A stretch of DNA of 64,000 bases, taken from the NCBI GenBank assembly GCA_020881915.1, contig JAJFPB010000010.1, forward strand, positions 248,001 through 312,000, written 5' to 3'. Below the pieces are notes generated by a model. That model was not told where the DNA came from. It made no database searches and worked only from the letters and a program-made list of their open reading frames with translations. Below are positions 49,501 to 60,979 of the stretch, one piece after another (the first letter of the stretch is position 1; each line of letters opens with the position of its first letter). Origin of the DNA: Paramyrothecium sp. XJ0827 (Eukaryota; Ascomycota; Sordariomycetes; Hypocreales; Stachybotryaceae). Position numbers and translations under genes: made by a program.

Positions 49501-51437
49501 TTAGAAACTACTAAAATATTACTATTTTATATAAACTATAGATTTAAATAAATTATTAAGCATATTAAATATAAAAGATCTCTTAATAAACTAGTTATTA
49601 TTAAAATAAAAGAACTTAAATAATTATATAATATAATAAAATAAGAAATTTTATTTATAAATTAAAAAATAAAGAAATACTATAATATAAAAAGATTATT
49701 AGAGCTAATCTTTAAGAAAAGAAATATAATTTACTTACTTAAAAAAAATATAAAAATAATATAATTAAGTAATAAATTAAATTATAAAAAACTTAGATTT
49801 TTTAAAATCTTATATAAAATTAAGAATATTAATTATAAACTAGAATTACTAAATATAATAAAGTACTATTTAATATTTTATATTATATTTCTAGAATTAG
49901 TACTAAATAATAAATTTATAGAAGAATTTATTAAAGTACTTATAAAAAAAAAAGTATAAAGTAAAATAAATACTTATATATAAATAAACTAAAAATAGTA
50001 AAAAATTATATTTTATTAAATAAAAAAACTATAATAAAAGTAAAAATACTTAGGAATCTCCCAAATATCTCCTAAATATTAAATAAAAAATTATTATATT
50101 TAAAAAAAACTAAAAAATAAACTCCTTAGTAATTAAAGAATTTATTTCTAAAAAATCCCTAAGATCTAATAAAATCTAATTAAATTTATTAAGTAAATTT
50201 ATTTATTAAAAATTATTAATAATTATATATTTATAGATATTTAAAATAAGAATTAAATTTTTCTTATTTAATTTTATTATATTTTAAGTAAATAACTTCT
50301 TCTTCTTCTTTTTAGTTTTCTACTTAATAATATAAATATAAAATAAGTAGCTAATTATAAAAGCTAAGTTTACCTATAATTTAATAAATTAAAAATAAAG
50401 CCTAAGAAGAGCTTTACTTATTTTATTTTTCTTTTTTATTAATTTATTATAAGTATTTATTACTTTAGTAATTAAGAAAAAATAAGTAATAAAAATAATA
50501 TAGAAAAATAAGAAATAAATAAGATTAAGTAATTAAAATACTATTATAAGATTAATTATAATAAATATACTTATTATAGTAATAAGAATCTCTATTTAAT
50601 ATAAGATATATTTTTTTTTATTTAAAATAATAAAAATATAATATATTAGTAAAATAGCTATAAAAAGTAATATAATAAATAAGAGACTTTTATTTAATAA
50701 TAGTATTATAAAACTTATTATTTAATATAATATTAATATATAAATAAAGAGAAAAAAAGAATATATATATTTACTAAAGAAAATTAGGAACTAATAGCCT
50801 TATATAAAGAAAAATACTAAGCTATAAGACTTAGCCTTAGAAAAGAAAGTATTATAGTATAATTTATACTAATTTTATAACTAAGCTAAAATAAATAACT
50901 ATAATTTATTTAAACTATAATAAATACTATATAGAAGAAATAAAGGAATTAATTTATAGATTATAGCTTAAAGTAATATCTACTTTTACTAAAGATATAA
51001 TTATATAGAACTAATAAAGTAAAAGATTTAAATATATAATAGAAGAATATATTAAGTATAATACTATAGCTATTCTAGAACTTAGTAAGAATATAGTACT
51101 TACTTAGTAAAGTAAAGAGATACTTTAGGAATAATATTAATAAAAAAGATTATAATAAGTAAGTACTTATAGTAATTAGAAAAATTTATAATAATTTAGT
51201 TAGTATAAATAATTATATAAATAGTAAATCTCTTATATATATTTTATTAAATACTTAATAGCTATTAATAATATATACTCCCTAAGATAATCTTTATTAT
51301 ATTATTTTCTTATAAACTACTAATAATTTCTTATATACTTTAGATACTTTCCTATTATTTTATCTAAGGATAAATAAATCTCTAATAATCCTTAGTTACC
51401 CTATATCTTTAGTATAAGATTACCTTAGATCGTTATA
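43527..51437 (+). mobile_element. family-2 Ty3/gypsy LTR retrotransposon, RIP-saturated
   Basis: The element is 7911 bp long with LTRs at 43527-44110 (584 bp) and 50855-51437 (583 bp). TAATA flanks both sides (43522-43526 and 51438-51442). The plus strand carries TYLNNILIF-like sequence around 47791-47820 in place of the YLDD reverse-transcriptase motif, and an integrase C-terminal segment near 49800-49950. A purine tract (AGAAAAGAAAG) precedes the 3' LTR. The right LTR end near 51430 is followed at once by normal unmutated sequence. All reading frames are destroyed. Confidence 0.85.
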
Positions 51438-54362
51438 TAATAGTAAGTAGTATAAAAACAAATATACCAAGGAGATAGCTTTATATTAATACTCCCTATC
51501 TCAAATATCATGAAATTCCTATATAATACAAAAAACTTCAATTTACGTATATTCATAACACAATGTCCCGAGGGCCAGACTTTAAAGAAGGAACAGGACG
51601 AGGATGATAATGTGTGGTCTGTTCTAAAGCCGACGAATTCGGGGCCGTGGGCAATACAGTGGCACTGCACACCCTCCATCGGCCTTAAGAGATAGGAAAA
51701 GCTTCCGGGACTGGAACTTCACTTGAAAACCTCATAATGTTTCGACGTTCACGGGTCAGTTATCGCGTGGTCAGCCTTCAATGCTTTGGCTATTATCACT
51801 GACCCTTCAATTGGTACATGCTTATCCAACTCTTGGCGGCCAAGAGGCCATTTTAGGGCAATAACAGCAACTTAGCTTGGAAGTGGATGGCGACGATTAC
51901 GAACTTGCTGAGGATCTCTCGTTATAATTCGATCATTCTTCCGAGCCATCGAATTCATTGATGGGAGTAAAGGACCCATAATGACGTCCGAGGCCTACCT
52001 CTATGTTTTGGACTCGATGCTTATGTTCATCGTCGTAGCATTCCTCTATTGGAGACACCCGGGGGAAATCAGTGTCCTAGCAAGGGGGGGCCAGCCGAAA
52101 ACTAATGGCTTGAAATTAATTGCATTTAAGGCATAGAATTGTTCGTTGTTTTCTCTTTCACGAACCGGAGCTCATTTCTCGTTCGTGTAGTAACGCCGCA
52201 GCCATGGCTATTTTAATTCAATAGTGACTAATGGTACAATAGGCAATTTACGTACATGAGCGGAGAGTTCATTGTCAATGTCTTCTTACCAAGCACAATA
52301 ACTCAAACCCATCTATCTAGAGAGTTCGAAGCACGAAAGAAATAGACCCGCCGTCATCGGTATACACTTAAAAATTCCCTGCGATCATGCTCGGGGTTTC
52401 AGGCCCTTCTTACGACGTAGCTAGATTGTTCTATAGATCAGTTTGCTTGTCGAAGTGCGTTAAATAGGGCCAGCGCTGTATTGTACCTTTATCTCATTGG
52501 CTTGAATGAATTGGAAGCCTTCATCAGGTGGAGACGATGATGATGATGTGAAGATAAGATCATGGCTTTTAGTTGTAGTATTCGCTTTGGAGATGCCCTC
52601 GGCTAACTCCCCATTCTTGAACATGGTGGATTTTCTGCAGTCCAGTATATCTCGAAGTATCGCACGATCGCCGGTGAGGATAACAATAGATCCTCGCTAT
52701 TTAAGTTATAAGTAATAGGTACTTAATTTAAATTTAAATTTTGAAATGAGAGAAGAAAATATTTCTAATCCTAAGGGTAATTTCCTTATATCATATAATT
52801 ACAAGAAATAATTCTAGTATAAAGTTTTTAGAACTATTATATACTACCTTAATTATAGCTCTAAGGTCTTTTATATAGATTTAGTCATCTTGTCTATTAT
52901 AGAAATAGCACTTAATTCCCTAGTCCTTTCATAGTTATTTATATCTATCTTAAATCGGAAGTATGTTATGTATTATCCTCGCCACAACTTAGCCTGCTTA
53001 CACTCGCGATCATATGTCATGGTCTTATCCTTGGCAAAAGAGTGAAGAACAAGGGCCAAAGCTACAATAGTGGAGTTACTACACTGCCTTTTAGTCTTGT
53101 GACCGTAGCTCTTACTGGAATCCAGCTATTTTAAGGACTAGAAGACCCTACCACTATGTAAATAGCCAAGTAAAAAGGGGCTCTAGGCCTTTGCTAACAA
53201 TATCAGCTTCTTATAGTTATAGGAAATATTAGCTACTAGATAATAATTAATTTTATATAGAAGAAAAAGGGATCCACTTAAAGGCAAGGGGTAGGCAAGG
53301 TTTCGCCAACAGGGAAATCAAGCAAAAGCCAAAGATAGTCGATGGAAGCCTAGTCGAAGATGGGGGATTTATTTCTTGTCAAGGGTCCGTTATCCTCAAC
53401 TCACACTTAACTATCTAGAACTCCTGCCATCGGGGGCGAAGGATCCCCATGAGGCTCGGGGCCTAGGGGCAGCATGCTGAAGAGGAGGGGTTCGAGCTGG
53501 GTCGATCTCTTTTCGCTTACGGCGCTTCGAGGGAAGCAAGTGTGCGGCTGAAGAGGTCATCTGGTTAGGTTCCAGGTAACAAAGCCACTCTCCGCAACTT
53601 CGACGGTCGAGAGAAAGGATGCACTAAGTTATTCAAGGGTTGATGCGGTTCAGGATAAGGAGTGCAGCCACTGGACATCTGGAGGTGTTGCGTGCGTAAG
53701 GTGCCTGGGCAACGTAAGCGGGGTAAGGCAAGTGCAATCAAGTAAACAGATAGAGGCTGGTCATTTTGCCGCCTTATGAACCCCATTGAAGAGGTTGCGG
53801 GGGTCCGTGAAACTTCACCACACATACCACCATGTATCCTTGGAACTGGACTGCACCAAAGGTAATGTGCCACGCACCCACTCAGATATCATGCACATAG
53901 GCAACAACTACCTGGTTTTACAAACTAGCCGTGCCGCTCATCTTTGGCCACCCATATGCATCTCAAGCGCCGGGCCTCCATGAAGCACAAGATCCGTCAG
54001 TTTTACATGTACCAGCCGAGACACCTTCCCTCCCTACCTTGACTCCTGGAGAACGCATGCAATTGCAAGTAACATGTTTGGACACAACGCTGCGCCAAGG
54101 TTCTTCGCAGTGTGATTCCCGGGATTGGGTGGTACAACAGCGTGTTAGTAGATCGCCCTAGGGCAAGCAAAGCTACAGCATTGCCATGGAACAGGGAAGT
54201 GGGAAACATGGCAATTCGGAGGAAGATGTACATAGCAGATTGAGTGACTTGAACATGAGAAGGATAACGTCCCCATGTATTATACCGCTATGCGTGATAA
54301 ATCTATGGGCTTATATAAACATTCAAACACAAGGGCAATGATAATCATAGAAATAACGATCA
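51438..54362. other. gene-free stretch after the retroelement block
   Basis: The composition is mostly normal, with an AT-rich patch at about 52700-52960 and 53200-53270 that resembles lightly RIPed repeat remains. Open frames at 51425-51679, 52506-52715, 53565-53873, 53786-53983 and 53931-54161 show no domain, signal or splice pattern. I see no gene here. Confidence 0.4.
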
Positions 54363-55453
54363 CTACCAAGGCGTAGAGCCACGCCTCATCAACTCGGCAG
54401 CTCCCTCAGCATCTGCCATCGGCGCCTTTTCTGAAAGAGTAGTCGGAACCGAGCCCATGTGCTTCTCCATCATGCTATTCAAAAAGGATACGAAACTCTC
54501 ATCTTCAGCCATATCGCCCGTGATCATGATATTCTCGGGATTAGGACGTCCGGGGTATTCGCGCATCGAGTTCAAAAGCATATACTCCACGCCGGACCAG
54601 TACTCTTCCGGCCCCAGATAGTTCCCGATAGCGTCAGCACCGAGAGTGAAGTTCTCGAGGTGATACTCGTCAGGCTCGAAGGCCCCGACAGCGCTCTAGA
54701 TGGGGACGAGCTCGACGGTGAGCGCGGTGAGGCTGTAGTGCACAGCCAGCACATTGATGTTCGGAAGAGAGTTGGACTCCTTCGAGCAGCTCTCTGTATC
54801 TTTCCAGTGCTCGCACAGGCTAAGCCCATAGCCTGCGTAAGAAGCGGCCGTCTCTTAAAGAATTGGCCTAAACTGTCCTTTTAGGATGATGTATGTGACC
54901 TTGAAATGGTCCGCCATATCCATGAGATCACCTTGGCAGAGGGCGATACGGTGGGAGCTGGTGAAGATGGCCTCGGTGACTTTGGTATATTTTCTTCTTC
55001 TATCTTCGACTTAAGGACGTCTAACACAGAGGCTGGAACGACAACATCGTGCGAGGCAGGGAGGTTGACCTTTTTGAGGCCATCACGCACGGCGCGCCGG
55101 GGCTGGTCGTCAAAGTAATGGCCAAAGTCTTTGTACGGAGGGCTGCAAAGATGCCATGTTTGCTTGACGATCAACTAGAAGCAAGTAGGTGCTCACGCTA
55201 GATGTCGGGAAGAAGCTAGCGAAAGCTTGGCCATCACTTTCTCGTACTCGTTGCCACCGTAGTGGACTCTGGCCTTCATCTCAAGATTCCCATGTTCATC
55301 TTCGAGAGTGACGGCCGCTCCTCCGTATGAAGACTGCAGACTGAAACCGATGGTGAATTTCTGGGGGTGGGGTTGATGCGGAGAGAACCTGTTAGGCATC
55401 AGCCAGGTCAGGATGACGAGCGCGATGTCCGTTGGGTGTGAAACAGGGGTCAT
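54363..55453 (-). pseudogene. actin/Hsp70-like ATPase-domain protein of fungal type, three lesions
   Basis: Minus-strand exons are 55453-55197 and 55142-54363, joined across a 54-nt GTGAGC..GCAG intron. The N-terminal part reads FTIGFSLQSSYGGAAVTLED followed by VHYGGNEYEKVMAKLSL. The C-terminal part reads ENIMITGDMAEDESFVSFL and DAEGAAELMRRGS, which recall the phosphate-binding and C-terminal helices of fungal proteins with a divergent actin-like ATPase fold; their function is unknown. Lesions: a one-base shift near 54985-54998, a TAA at 54855-54857 and a TAG at 54696-54698. Both stops stand where CAA and CAG would keep the protein going, so each is a CpA-to-TpA change. The gene is divergent from the SGNH gene. 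The family call is moderate; the pseudogene call is strong. Confidence 0.62.
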
Positions 55454-55689
55454 ATTGAAACGGAAGTAGGTAGCGAAATAGAAGAAAATTATATTGTGTT
55501 GGAGAGGTATGAGTTCGTCTTATAATAAAAATGAGGTTGAAGAGATGCAGATTGCCGATACTTAATGAGAGAGGGGTAGTATGGCCTTCCTACCTCTCTC
55601 CATATGGCTTGCACTGTACTTGAAATAATACATCAGCACCGTTATTCCCATTATGGTCTACTCTAGGGCTGGGGCCGTCAGTTTGGGGG
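55454..55689. promoter_or_regulatory. divergent intergenic region between two damaged genes
   Basis: This 236-bp gap lies between the start of the actin-like pseudogene and the open frame of the SGNH gene. SGNH hydrolases usually begin with a GDS-containing block that is not found here in any frame. The 5' end of the SGNH gene has probably been lost or shifted in this stretch. Confidence 0.4.
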
Positions 55690-56724
55690 TTGGGGGTTGC
55701 CCAAATGGCTGGCGAGACCTCCTGGCTTGCCCAAGAGCAGGACTTCAAGTTCGCCGCCTGTGGAGGCTGTCTCATGGGAGCCGTCAACGGTCAGTCAGGC
55801 GAATTAAACAACCCATCAGTCATCTGGGGCATGTTTGGAGGAAACAGGGTCTTCTTCGGCCACATCGCCAGAGCATGTATCTACCAGCCCCGGCCTGGCG
55901 GCTGGGGTCCTTGCTGGGATGAGGAGCCCAGCAGCGAAGGCTACTGCAAGAAGAACATCGAAAAAGCGGCCGAATACATGAAAAACGAGGCCTCCAGCGA
56001 GGGTTTCTGCCAGGAATTCACCAGCACTCTGGTCGGAGTCTTCGGCCACATGCAGGGCTTGGAGAACACCCCGGAGCATTTCGACCTCTACTTCGGCTCC
56101 TACGCGCGCTTCTTCGATGACACGACCGACAAGTGCAGCGAGTGGACCTTTGCCCATCCCTGGGTCAGCGCCGGGAAGCCCCAGGTGGTCAAGGGGCTCC
56201 GCCAGGTCATCGACAAGAAGACCGACCAGTTGAACAGGCTGCAGGCTGGAGCCATCCGCGACTACAGCCCTTCACGGGAGAACTACAAGATCCACAGTGT
56301 CCAGGCAAACGACATCTTCCAGGGTCACCGTTTCTGCGAGCCCGGACACTCCTTCGAAGACCAGTTCTACAGTGATGACGTTTGGATGTGGAACCTCCAG
56401 TACTACAACACCAAGAACGCCGCGCTGTCCTCCGATCCTCGCGAGGACCCAAAGACCGAAGACGGCGTCACCTTCATGGCCGGTTCGACCGATCAACCTC
56501 CCAAGGCCGGCATGGTCCTGGCCACGTTCCGCATCTCCGAAGGCGCAGCTCCTGCAGACGCACCCAACCCTGAGCCTCAAAGCCAGTCTTCCTTTAGCTG
56601 GACTGCTCGTCCCTTCCACCCCAAGCTGACCGGTAACATGGCTATGAAGGGCATGTTTATCCAACAAATGAAGAATGACCGCATCCCGGGTGTCAAGTTC
56701 GAGGAGCAGGTTCCTCCCCCATAA
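55690..56724 (+). CDS. SGNH/GDSL-type hydrolase, N-terminal block missing, frameshift before C-terminal domain
   Basis: The open frame of 344 codons looks like the body of a fungal SGNH-hydrolase-family protein, a probably secreted esterase or lipase. Block III appears as GMFGGN at residues 47-52, followed by RVFFGHIARACIYQP. GHRFCEPGHSFED is at 212-224 and the block V histidine sits in RPFHPKLTG at 307-315. The catalytic Asn and His positions therefore remain. The GDS block with the nucleophilic Ser is absent, and the usual DV after GGN is replaced by RV. The frame is open upstream to about 55615. It stops at TAA 56722-56724 inside a C-rich, proline-coding stretch, and the natural continuation lies in another frame (next entry). 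A sequencing slip or a real frameshift are both possible. I regard it as a decayed gene. Confidence 0.65.
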   Translation: MGVAQMAGETSWLAQEQDFKFAACGGCLMGAVNGQSGELNNPSVIWGMFGGNRVFFGHIARACIYQPRPGGWGPCWDEEPSSEGYCKKNIEKAAEYMKNEASSEGFCQEFTSTLVGVFGHMQGLENTPEHFDLYFGSYARFFDDTTDKCSEWTFAHPWVSAGKPQVVKGLRQVIDKKTDQLNRLQAGAIRDYSPSRENYKIHSVQANDIFQGHRFCEPGHSFEDQFYSDDVWMWNLQYYNTKNAALSSDPREDPKTEDGVTFMAGSTDQPPKAGMVLATFRISEGAAPADAPNPEPQSQSSFSWTARPFHPKLTGNMAMKGMFIQQMKNDRIPGVKFEEQVPPP

Positions 56725-56906
56725 GACCCTCCCCTGCCCCTGAGGAGAAGATCGAGTGCTTCGGCCGGGGGGGGGGGAAGAAATACGCCAATCGCGAGCA
56801 CCTCTGTGACCTCATCGAGAACAAGTTCTGTCCTGAGGCAGTACAGCAGGGACGATGTAGCGTGGTTGCCATCGCCTTTCTGCGCCAGCTGCAAGAATCC
56901 TTGTAG
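56725..56906 (+). pseudogene. out-of-frame C-terminal Cys-containing domain of the SGNH gene
   Basis: Read two bases out of phase with the preceding frame, this stretch gives RPSPAPEEKIECFGRGGGKK and then YANREHLCDLIENKFCPEA, ending at TAG 56904-56906. The proline-rich lead continues the VPPP of the upstream frame, so the two were one protein separated now by a single-base loss near 56715-56724. An 11-G run at 56767-56777 codes for the glycines and may have expanded. The family of this small domain was not recognised. Confidence 0.55.
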
Positions 56907-57845
56907 AGAAGGACGCTTTTACTTGTGCATGTGTTGTGTAACTAATATTCGTTAAGTAATCGGGCAACAAGCTCTTACTTGATTGCTATTAGGCGCCCTG
57001 CGAAGGACGCGCGTCTATTACCGCTTAGCTTATAAACGTGCATGATGTATCTCAGAGAGGTTGTGTGACCAATATTGCCAGGGTTACGGGTATTTAGATT
57101 CCCGCATGCGCCCAGGTTGTATGTCATCGAGTAATGTAACCAGACTTCTGCATGCGCTAGTATGTGAGAGATTTCTGTAATTGAGTATAAGCTAATTTCA
57201 TTATTATACTCAATGCAGTATAAGTAACCGCCCTGTCGGCTGGTCTAAATGTGGCATTGATGCAGTGGTAGGTTGAATTCTAGTACGTCAAGGCATGGCC
57301 GCAATCAGCAGCTGATTTAAAGATTCACTATTATCAAGGTCCGCATACGGCACAGTTGAGTTCAAGAACGAGTCTTTAGTTGAAGACAGGGATAATTTGA
57401 GTGACTTGTTTCGGGGTAGCATCGCAGGATTGGGCAGCCCTGGTCAAATATGCATCTCAACACTCCACCAGTAACCCAGACACAGGAGGATATAGTCTTG
57501 GCACCCCAAGAGGGGGGTTTTTGTAACCGTCAGATCCATCAGCAGATAGCTTCTGTAATAAGTTGTGCAGGGGCAGGATTGTCGTGTGTAACATATAGGC
57601 ACCCCATCAATTAACCCTGAATTGCTTTCTGTTCAAGGAAGGTGTTTCGCAAGCCACTTCGGTCGGGCGTCGGGTAACACGTCGCGATAGACCTAGGCAG
57701 AGGCCTCCAAACATTGAAAACAACGTTTTATCTTAGTATAAAAACAATAGACCCGTTGGCATTGTCATTGAGAAGTATCTTTGAACAAGCTTACACCTTT
57801 TAAAGCAATCTCTTTCTACTGGTACCATCAGGTCTATTTGGCATA
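56907..57845. promoter_or_regulatory. intergenic region; promoter of the downstream secreted-protein pseudogene
   Basis: No gene is seen. A TATA box, TATAAAA at 57737-57743, lies about 109 bases upstream of the ATG at 57846 and is the only regulatory element I can point to. Confidence 0.45.
57737..57743 (+). promoter_or_regulatory. TATA box of the secreted-protein pseudogene
   Basis: TATAAAA lies about 109 bases before the ATG at 57846, a normal distance for a fungal gene with a short 5' leader. Confidence 0.5.
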
Positions 57846-58609
57846 ATGAAGACTCTTGCTCTAATTCTTCCCTTTGTTGCTTCGGCTACGGCGGCTGCTG
57901 TGGGCACTGCCGGCACCTTCTTGCCTATAGGCGAGATTGGTTGGGAGGGCGCCGTTACTCCTAGTGGTCCCAATGTCAAAGTTTAGGGCACCAGCTTTGA
58001 TGTATGCCCTGCTTAAACGAGTTGCAGCATCCTCGAAAAGTGGCCTATAGTTGTCTAGGACATCGAGACAAAGATCAAAAAAGATCATCCCGACTTCTCC
58101 ATCTACACTGAAGAGGAGCAAGATGCCGTGGGGACTTCACCCGCACCCGAGGTTATTGTCCGCTCTGCGCTCATCAAGGTAAGAATCCAACTGTTATAGG
58201 CCATAAACAATCAGTCAACTCACCATTGACGGTTATAGCGAGCCGTCTGCGACAAGCGCTTCGGACCGGTGTATCTGTACCACGTTGAGCAAGCATCCAC
58301 AACCTGAGGCGTATCAACGGTAACAACTGCTGGTCCAGGGCCCGTCACTGCATCGGGACGCAATGTGTTCAAGGCGCAGGTATCATTCTTTGTAATGATA
58401 ATTACCATGACATCAACATTCCCTGCACCCGTGTAGCAGACATGGCCGAACAAGTCAGGCGGCACTGCCCTATTTACGAACAGGGCGAATGTTTCCCTGG
58501 CCATGGATGCGACAGTTCGTCGTGGACCGGTGCGGGCCAAGAATTCGATGCTGCCCACTACAATGTCGTTGTCGGCTACTGCTGTATGTTATCACTGCAG
58601 TCGTTATAG
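57846..58609 (+). pseudogene. secreted cysteine-rich protein, remnant with RIP-type stops
   Basis: Exon 1 (57846-58178) begins with a signal peptide, MKTLALILPFVASATAAAVG, then GTFLPIGEIGWEGAVTPSGP. A GTAAGA..TAG intron (58179-58238) leads to exon 2, which contains LCNDNYHDINIPCTRVADMA and GQEFDAAHYNVVVGYC. That tail resembles widespread fungal secreted proteins of unknown function ending in a CND..VVG-x-C region. In-frame stops at 57984-57986 (TAG), 58014-58016 (TAA) and 58056-58058 (TAG) all fit CAR-to-TAR changes. A frame break separates 58239 from the frame read after about 58304. The 3' end is uncertain because the frame stays open from the last family-like Cys to TAG 58607-58609. The minus-strand ORFs here are antisense shadows. 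Confidence 0.68.
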
Positions 58610-58880
58610 TTGTTTTTTGTTACTAATAATGTGGAACAATAGCCGGTTTGAGACCGATTAGGGCCTGAGGTATCAAGAATTAACTATTTGCAGGTAGTAG
58701 AGTAGAGAAGGTTTTTGAGGTTAAGGAAATAGGGTTAGAGTTGGAGGAGGAGGAGTGTTATGGCAAGTATTCAGTGCCTATGCCACTGAGCCAAAAGGTC
58801 ATGCTATAGCTAAGGTTAGTTAGCTACAGCATATAATAGGCTATATTTAGCATTACACAAAAGGTCATGCTATAGCTAAG

Positions 58881-59487
58881 TGTCACGACCTGACCCAAGG
58901 TCATGACTAAGCCGTAGAGTATTATATAATGTAATATATAAATACTATACTAGCCTTGGGCTACTAGCCTTAGGATAGACTAGCCCCTGCGCTACTAATA
59001 TAATCTATAGGCCAGCCCCTAATATACTAGCCTAAACTAAATACTAGTATAAAAGAAGGGCTAGAAATAAGAGACTAGAAATAAAAGAATAAAAATAGAA
59101 AAAATATTTAATAGGGATAGGGATCTATATAGAAGAAGATTTCTATAAATAAGACTAGAAATATAAAAGTATTATTTAAAGAAATTATTTTCTATAATAC
59201 TCCTAGGAGTATTATATATTATAATTTAGGGAGTACTTTTTTATATACTTTAGAAGAAAGAACTATATATATAAATAGGAGGTTTTATATATTATATTTA
59301 AAGAAGAATCTACTAGTTATTAATAATATATAGTTCCTAAGATATTCTTTAATTAGTTTCTAAAGAAGAAGTTTTATAAATTAGTAATAAGTAATTTATT
59401 ACTTTAAGAGGGAATTCTATTTTTTATATTAAATAATAAACTATAAAATTACCTACCCTATACTTAGGTCTAGGCCTGGTTATTATA
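58881..59487 (+). mobile_element. solo family-1 LTR with target-site duplication
   Basis: The LTR is 607 bp, beginning TGTCACGACCTGACCC and ending GGTTATTATA. CTAAG flanks both sides (58876-58880 and 59488-59492). It is RIPed in the middle, but the first about 120 bases still contain CG, CA and TG. It interrupts the second copy of a local duplication, AAAGGTCATGCTATAGCTAAGG-like, whose first copy is intact at about 58796-58838. Confidence 0.85.
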
Positions 59488-59517
59488 CTAAGGTTAGTTA
59501 GCTATAGTATATAATAG

Positions 59518-60129
59518 TGTGACGACCGGGCCTGGACCTAAGTGCAGGGTAGGTGGTTTTGCGGTTTATTATCTAATGCAGGGAATGGGATTCCCTTCTA
59601 AAGTAATGGATTACTTATTACTAGTCTATAAGACTTCTTCTCTAGAAGCTGGTTAAAGAATATCTCGGGGACTATATATTATTAATAGCTAGTAGGTTCT
59701 AGTCTTAATATAATATATAGAACCTCCTATCTATATATATGGTTCTCTGCCTCTGGAGCGCTGGATTACCTATTAGTCGTAATCCAATAGTTCTTGCTGG
59801 ATTACAGTGAGGCTGTGATCTATTGATCTGTACTAGTGGGTTTCCTGTAGCTCCTTTATTATTTATAGGAATCTTCTTCTATGTAGGTCCCTATCCTTAT
59901 TAGATGTTTTTTCTATTCCTATCCTTTTATTCCTAGCCTTTTGTTCCTGGCCCTTCTTTTGTATTAGTATCTGATTTGGGCTGGTATATTGGGGCTGGCC
60001 TATGGGTTGTACTGGTAGTGCTGGGGCTAGCCTTTCCTGAGGCTAGTAGCCCAAGGCTAGTATAGTATTTATGTATTATATTATGTAATATTCTATGGCT
60101 TAGTTATAACCTTGGGTTAGGTTGTGATA
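59518..60129 (-). repeat. family-1 LTR (3' LTR of the minus-strand element)
   Basis: This LTR is 612 bp and the best preserved copy of family 1 in the window, and it served as reference for the RIPed ones. It lies 30 bases from, and inverted relative to, the solo LTR at 58881-59487. Confidence 0.85.
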
Positions 60130-60251
60130 TAATGCTCCTCTCTCCGAGGCTAAGTCTTGTGGCCTAGTATTAGATATACTTAAGGTCGTAGGTCCCCGTT
60201 ACATGCGTAGGTCCCTTTCTGTTTTCCTTTTTTTATGAGTATGCTAATACT

Positions 60252-60554
60252 ATGTTAGGCCGTATTAAAAAACCTTCGAAGAAGTCTGCCGAGCATCTAA
60301 GCCTTTTATCTTATACTATTAAGGAGTCCGTTCCCGCTAATATGCTATATACTTATTGTTTTAAGTATAACAAGAAATGTAAGATCCCAACCTTGGGGTT
60401 ATCCCGTTGTTTGGAGTGCGTCCGTCGTAGGCGTTCTTATGACGGTATTTTGGTGGCTTCCACCCGTGAGTCATTTTTTCGGTCCTTTCCGCGTTTCTTA
60501 CTAATTTCTTCTAGTGGCTCAGTTGGAGTCTTAGCAGGAGAAGTTAGATGCTGA
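60252..60554 (+). CDS. small Cys-containing ORF antisense to gypsy pol
   Basis: This 100-codon frame lies between the 3' LTR and the end of pol, on the strand opposite to pol. It contains CFKYNKKCKIPTLGLSRC then LECVRRRRSYDG. This resembles the small zinc-finger-like CxxC..CxECVRR ORF that accompanies many fungal Ty3/gypsy elements; its role is unknown. In that pattern CxRCRxxGLxC would be expected where CFKYNKKC is found, and a C where SYDG has Y, so several Cys may have been lost by RIP. The ORF is short and may now be inactive. Confidence 0.45.
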   Translation: MLGRIKKPSKKSAEHLSLLSYTIKESVPANMLYTYCFKYNKKCKIPTLGLSRCLECVRRRRSYDGILVASTRESFFRSFPRFLLISSSGSVGVLAGEVRC

Positions 60555-60979
60555 GGAGAAGAAGGCCGAGGAGAGCCTGGCCGAACTTTAACTTAAGCTT
60601 ACTGAGGCGGTAAGCCAGTTATCTTAGATCCAGAAAATTCATCGGAAGGTAAAGGATTGTAGTAATAAGTTATTTCATCGTGGGATAGCAGAGTTAGATA
60701 AGGAGGATGGCATCGAGCCTCCTTTAGGTCTTCTTATTGCCTTAGATTCTTATAAGCATTGGATTATTTATAATCTTAATACTATTGGTATTTTTGGTTC
60801 TGTAGATTGGTCTTCTTTTGGGCTGGGGGAGGAGTTTGCGGATTTGGGCCCAGTGCCCGTAGCTAGAACTCCCTTAGCTTCTTCTTAGCTTTCTCTAGGT
60901 ATTCTGGGGGTTCCTAAGTATTTTTGCTATTATTATAGTTTTTCTATTTTACGAAGTACGTTATTTTCCTATCTTCTTT

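Noticed and set aside
54459..54884. 141-codon plus-strand open frame
   Set aside because: Antisense to the actin-like pseudogene.
56272..56667. 131-codon minus-strand open frame
   Set aside because: Antisense to the SGNH-hydrolase frame in GC-rich coding DNA.
58220..58558. 112-codon minus-strand open frame
   Set aside because: Antisense to exon 2 of the secreted-protein pseudogene, where plus-strand family motifs are readable.
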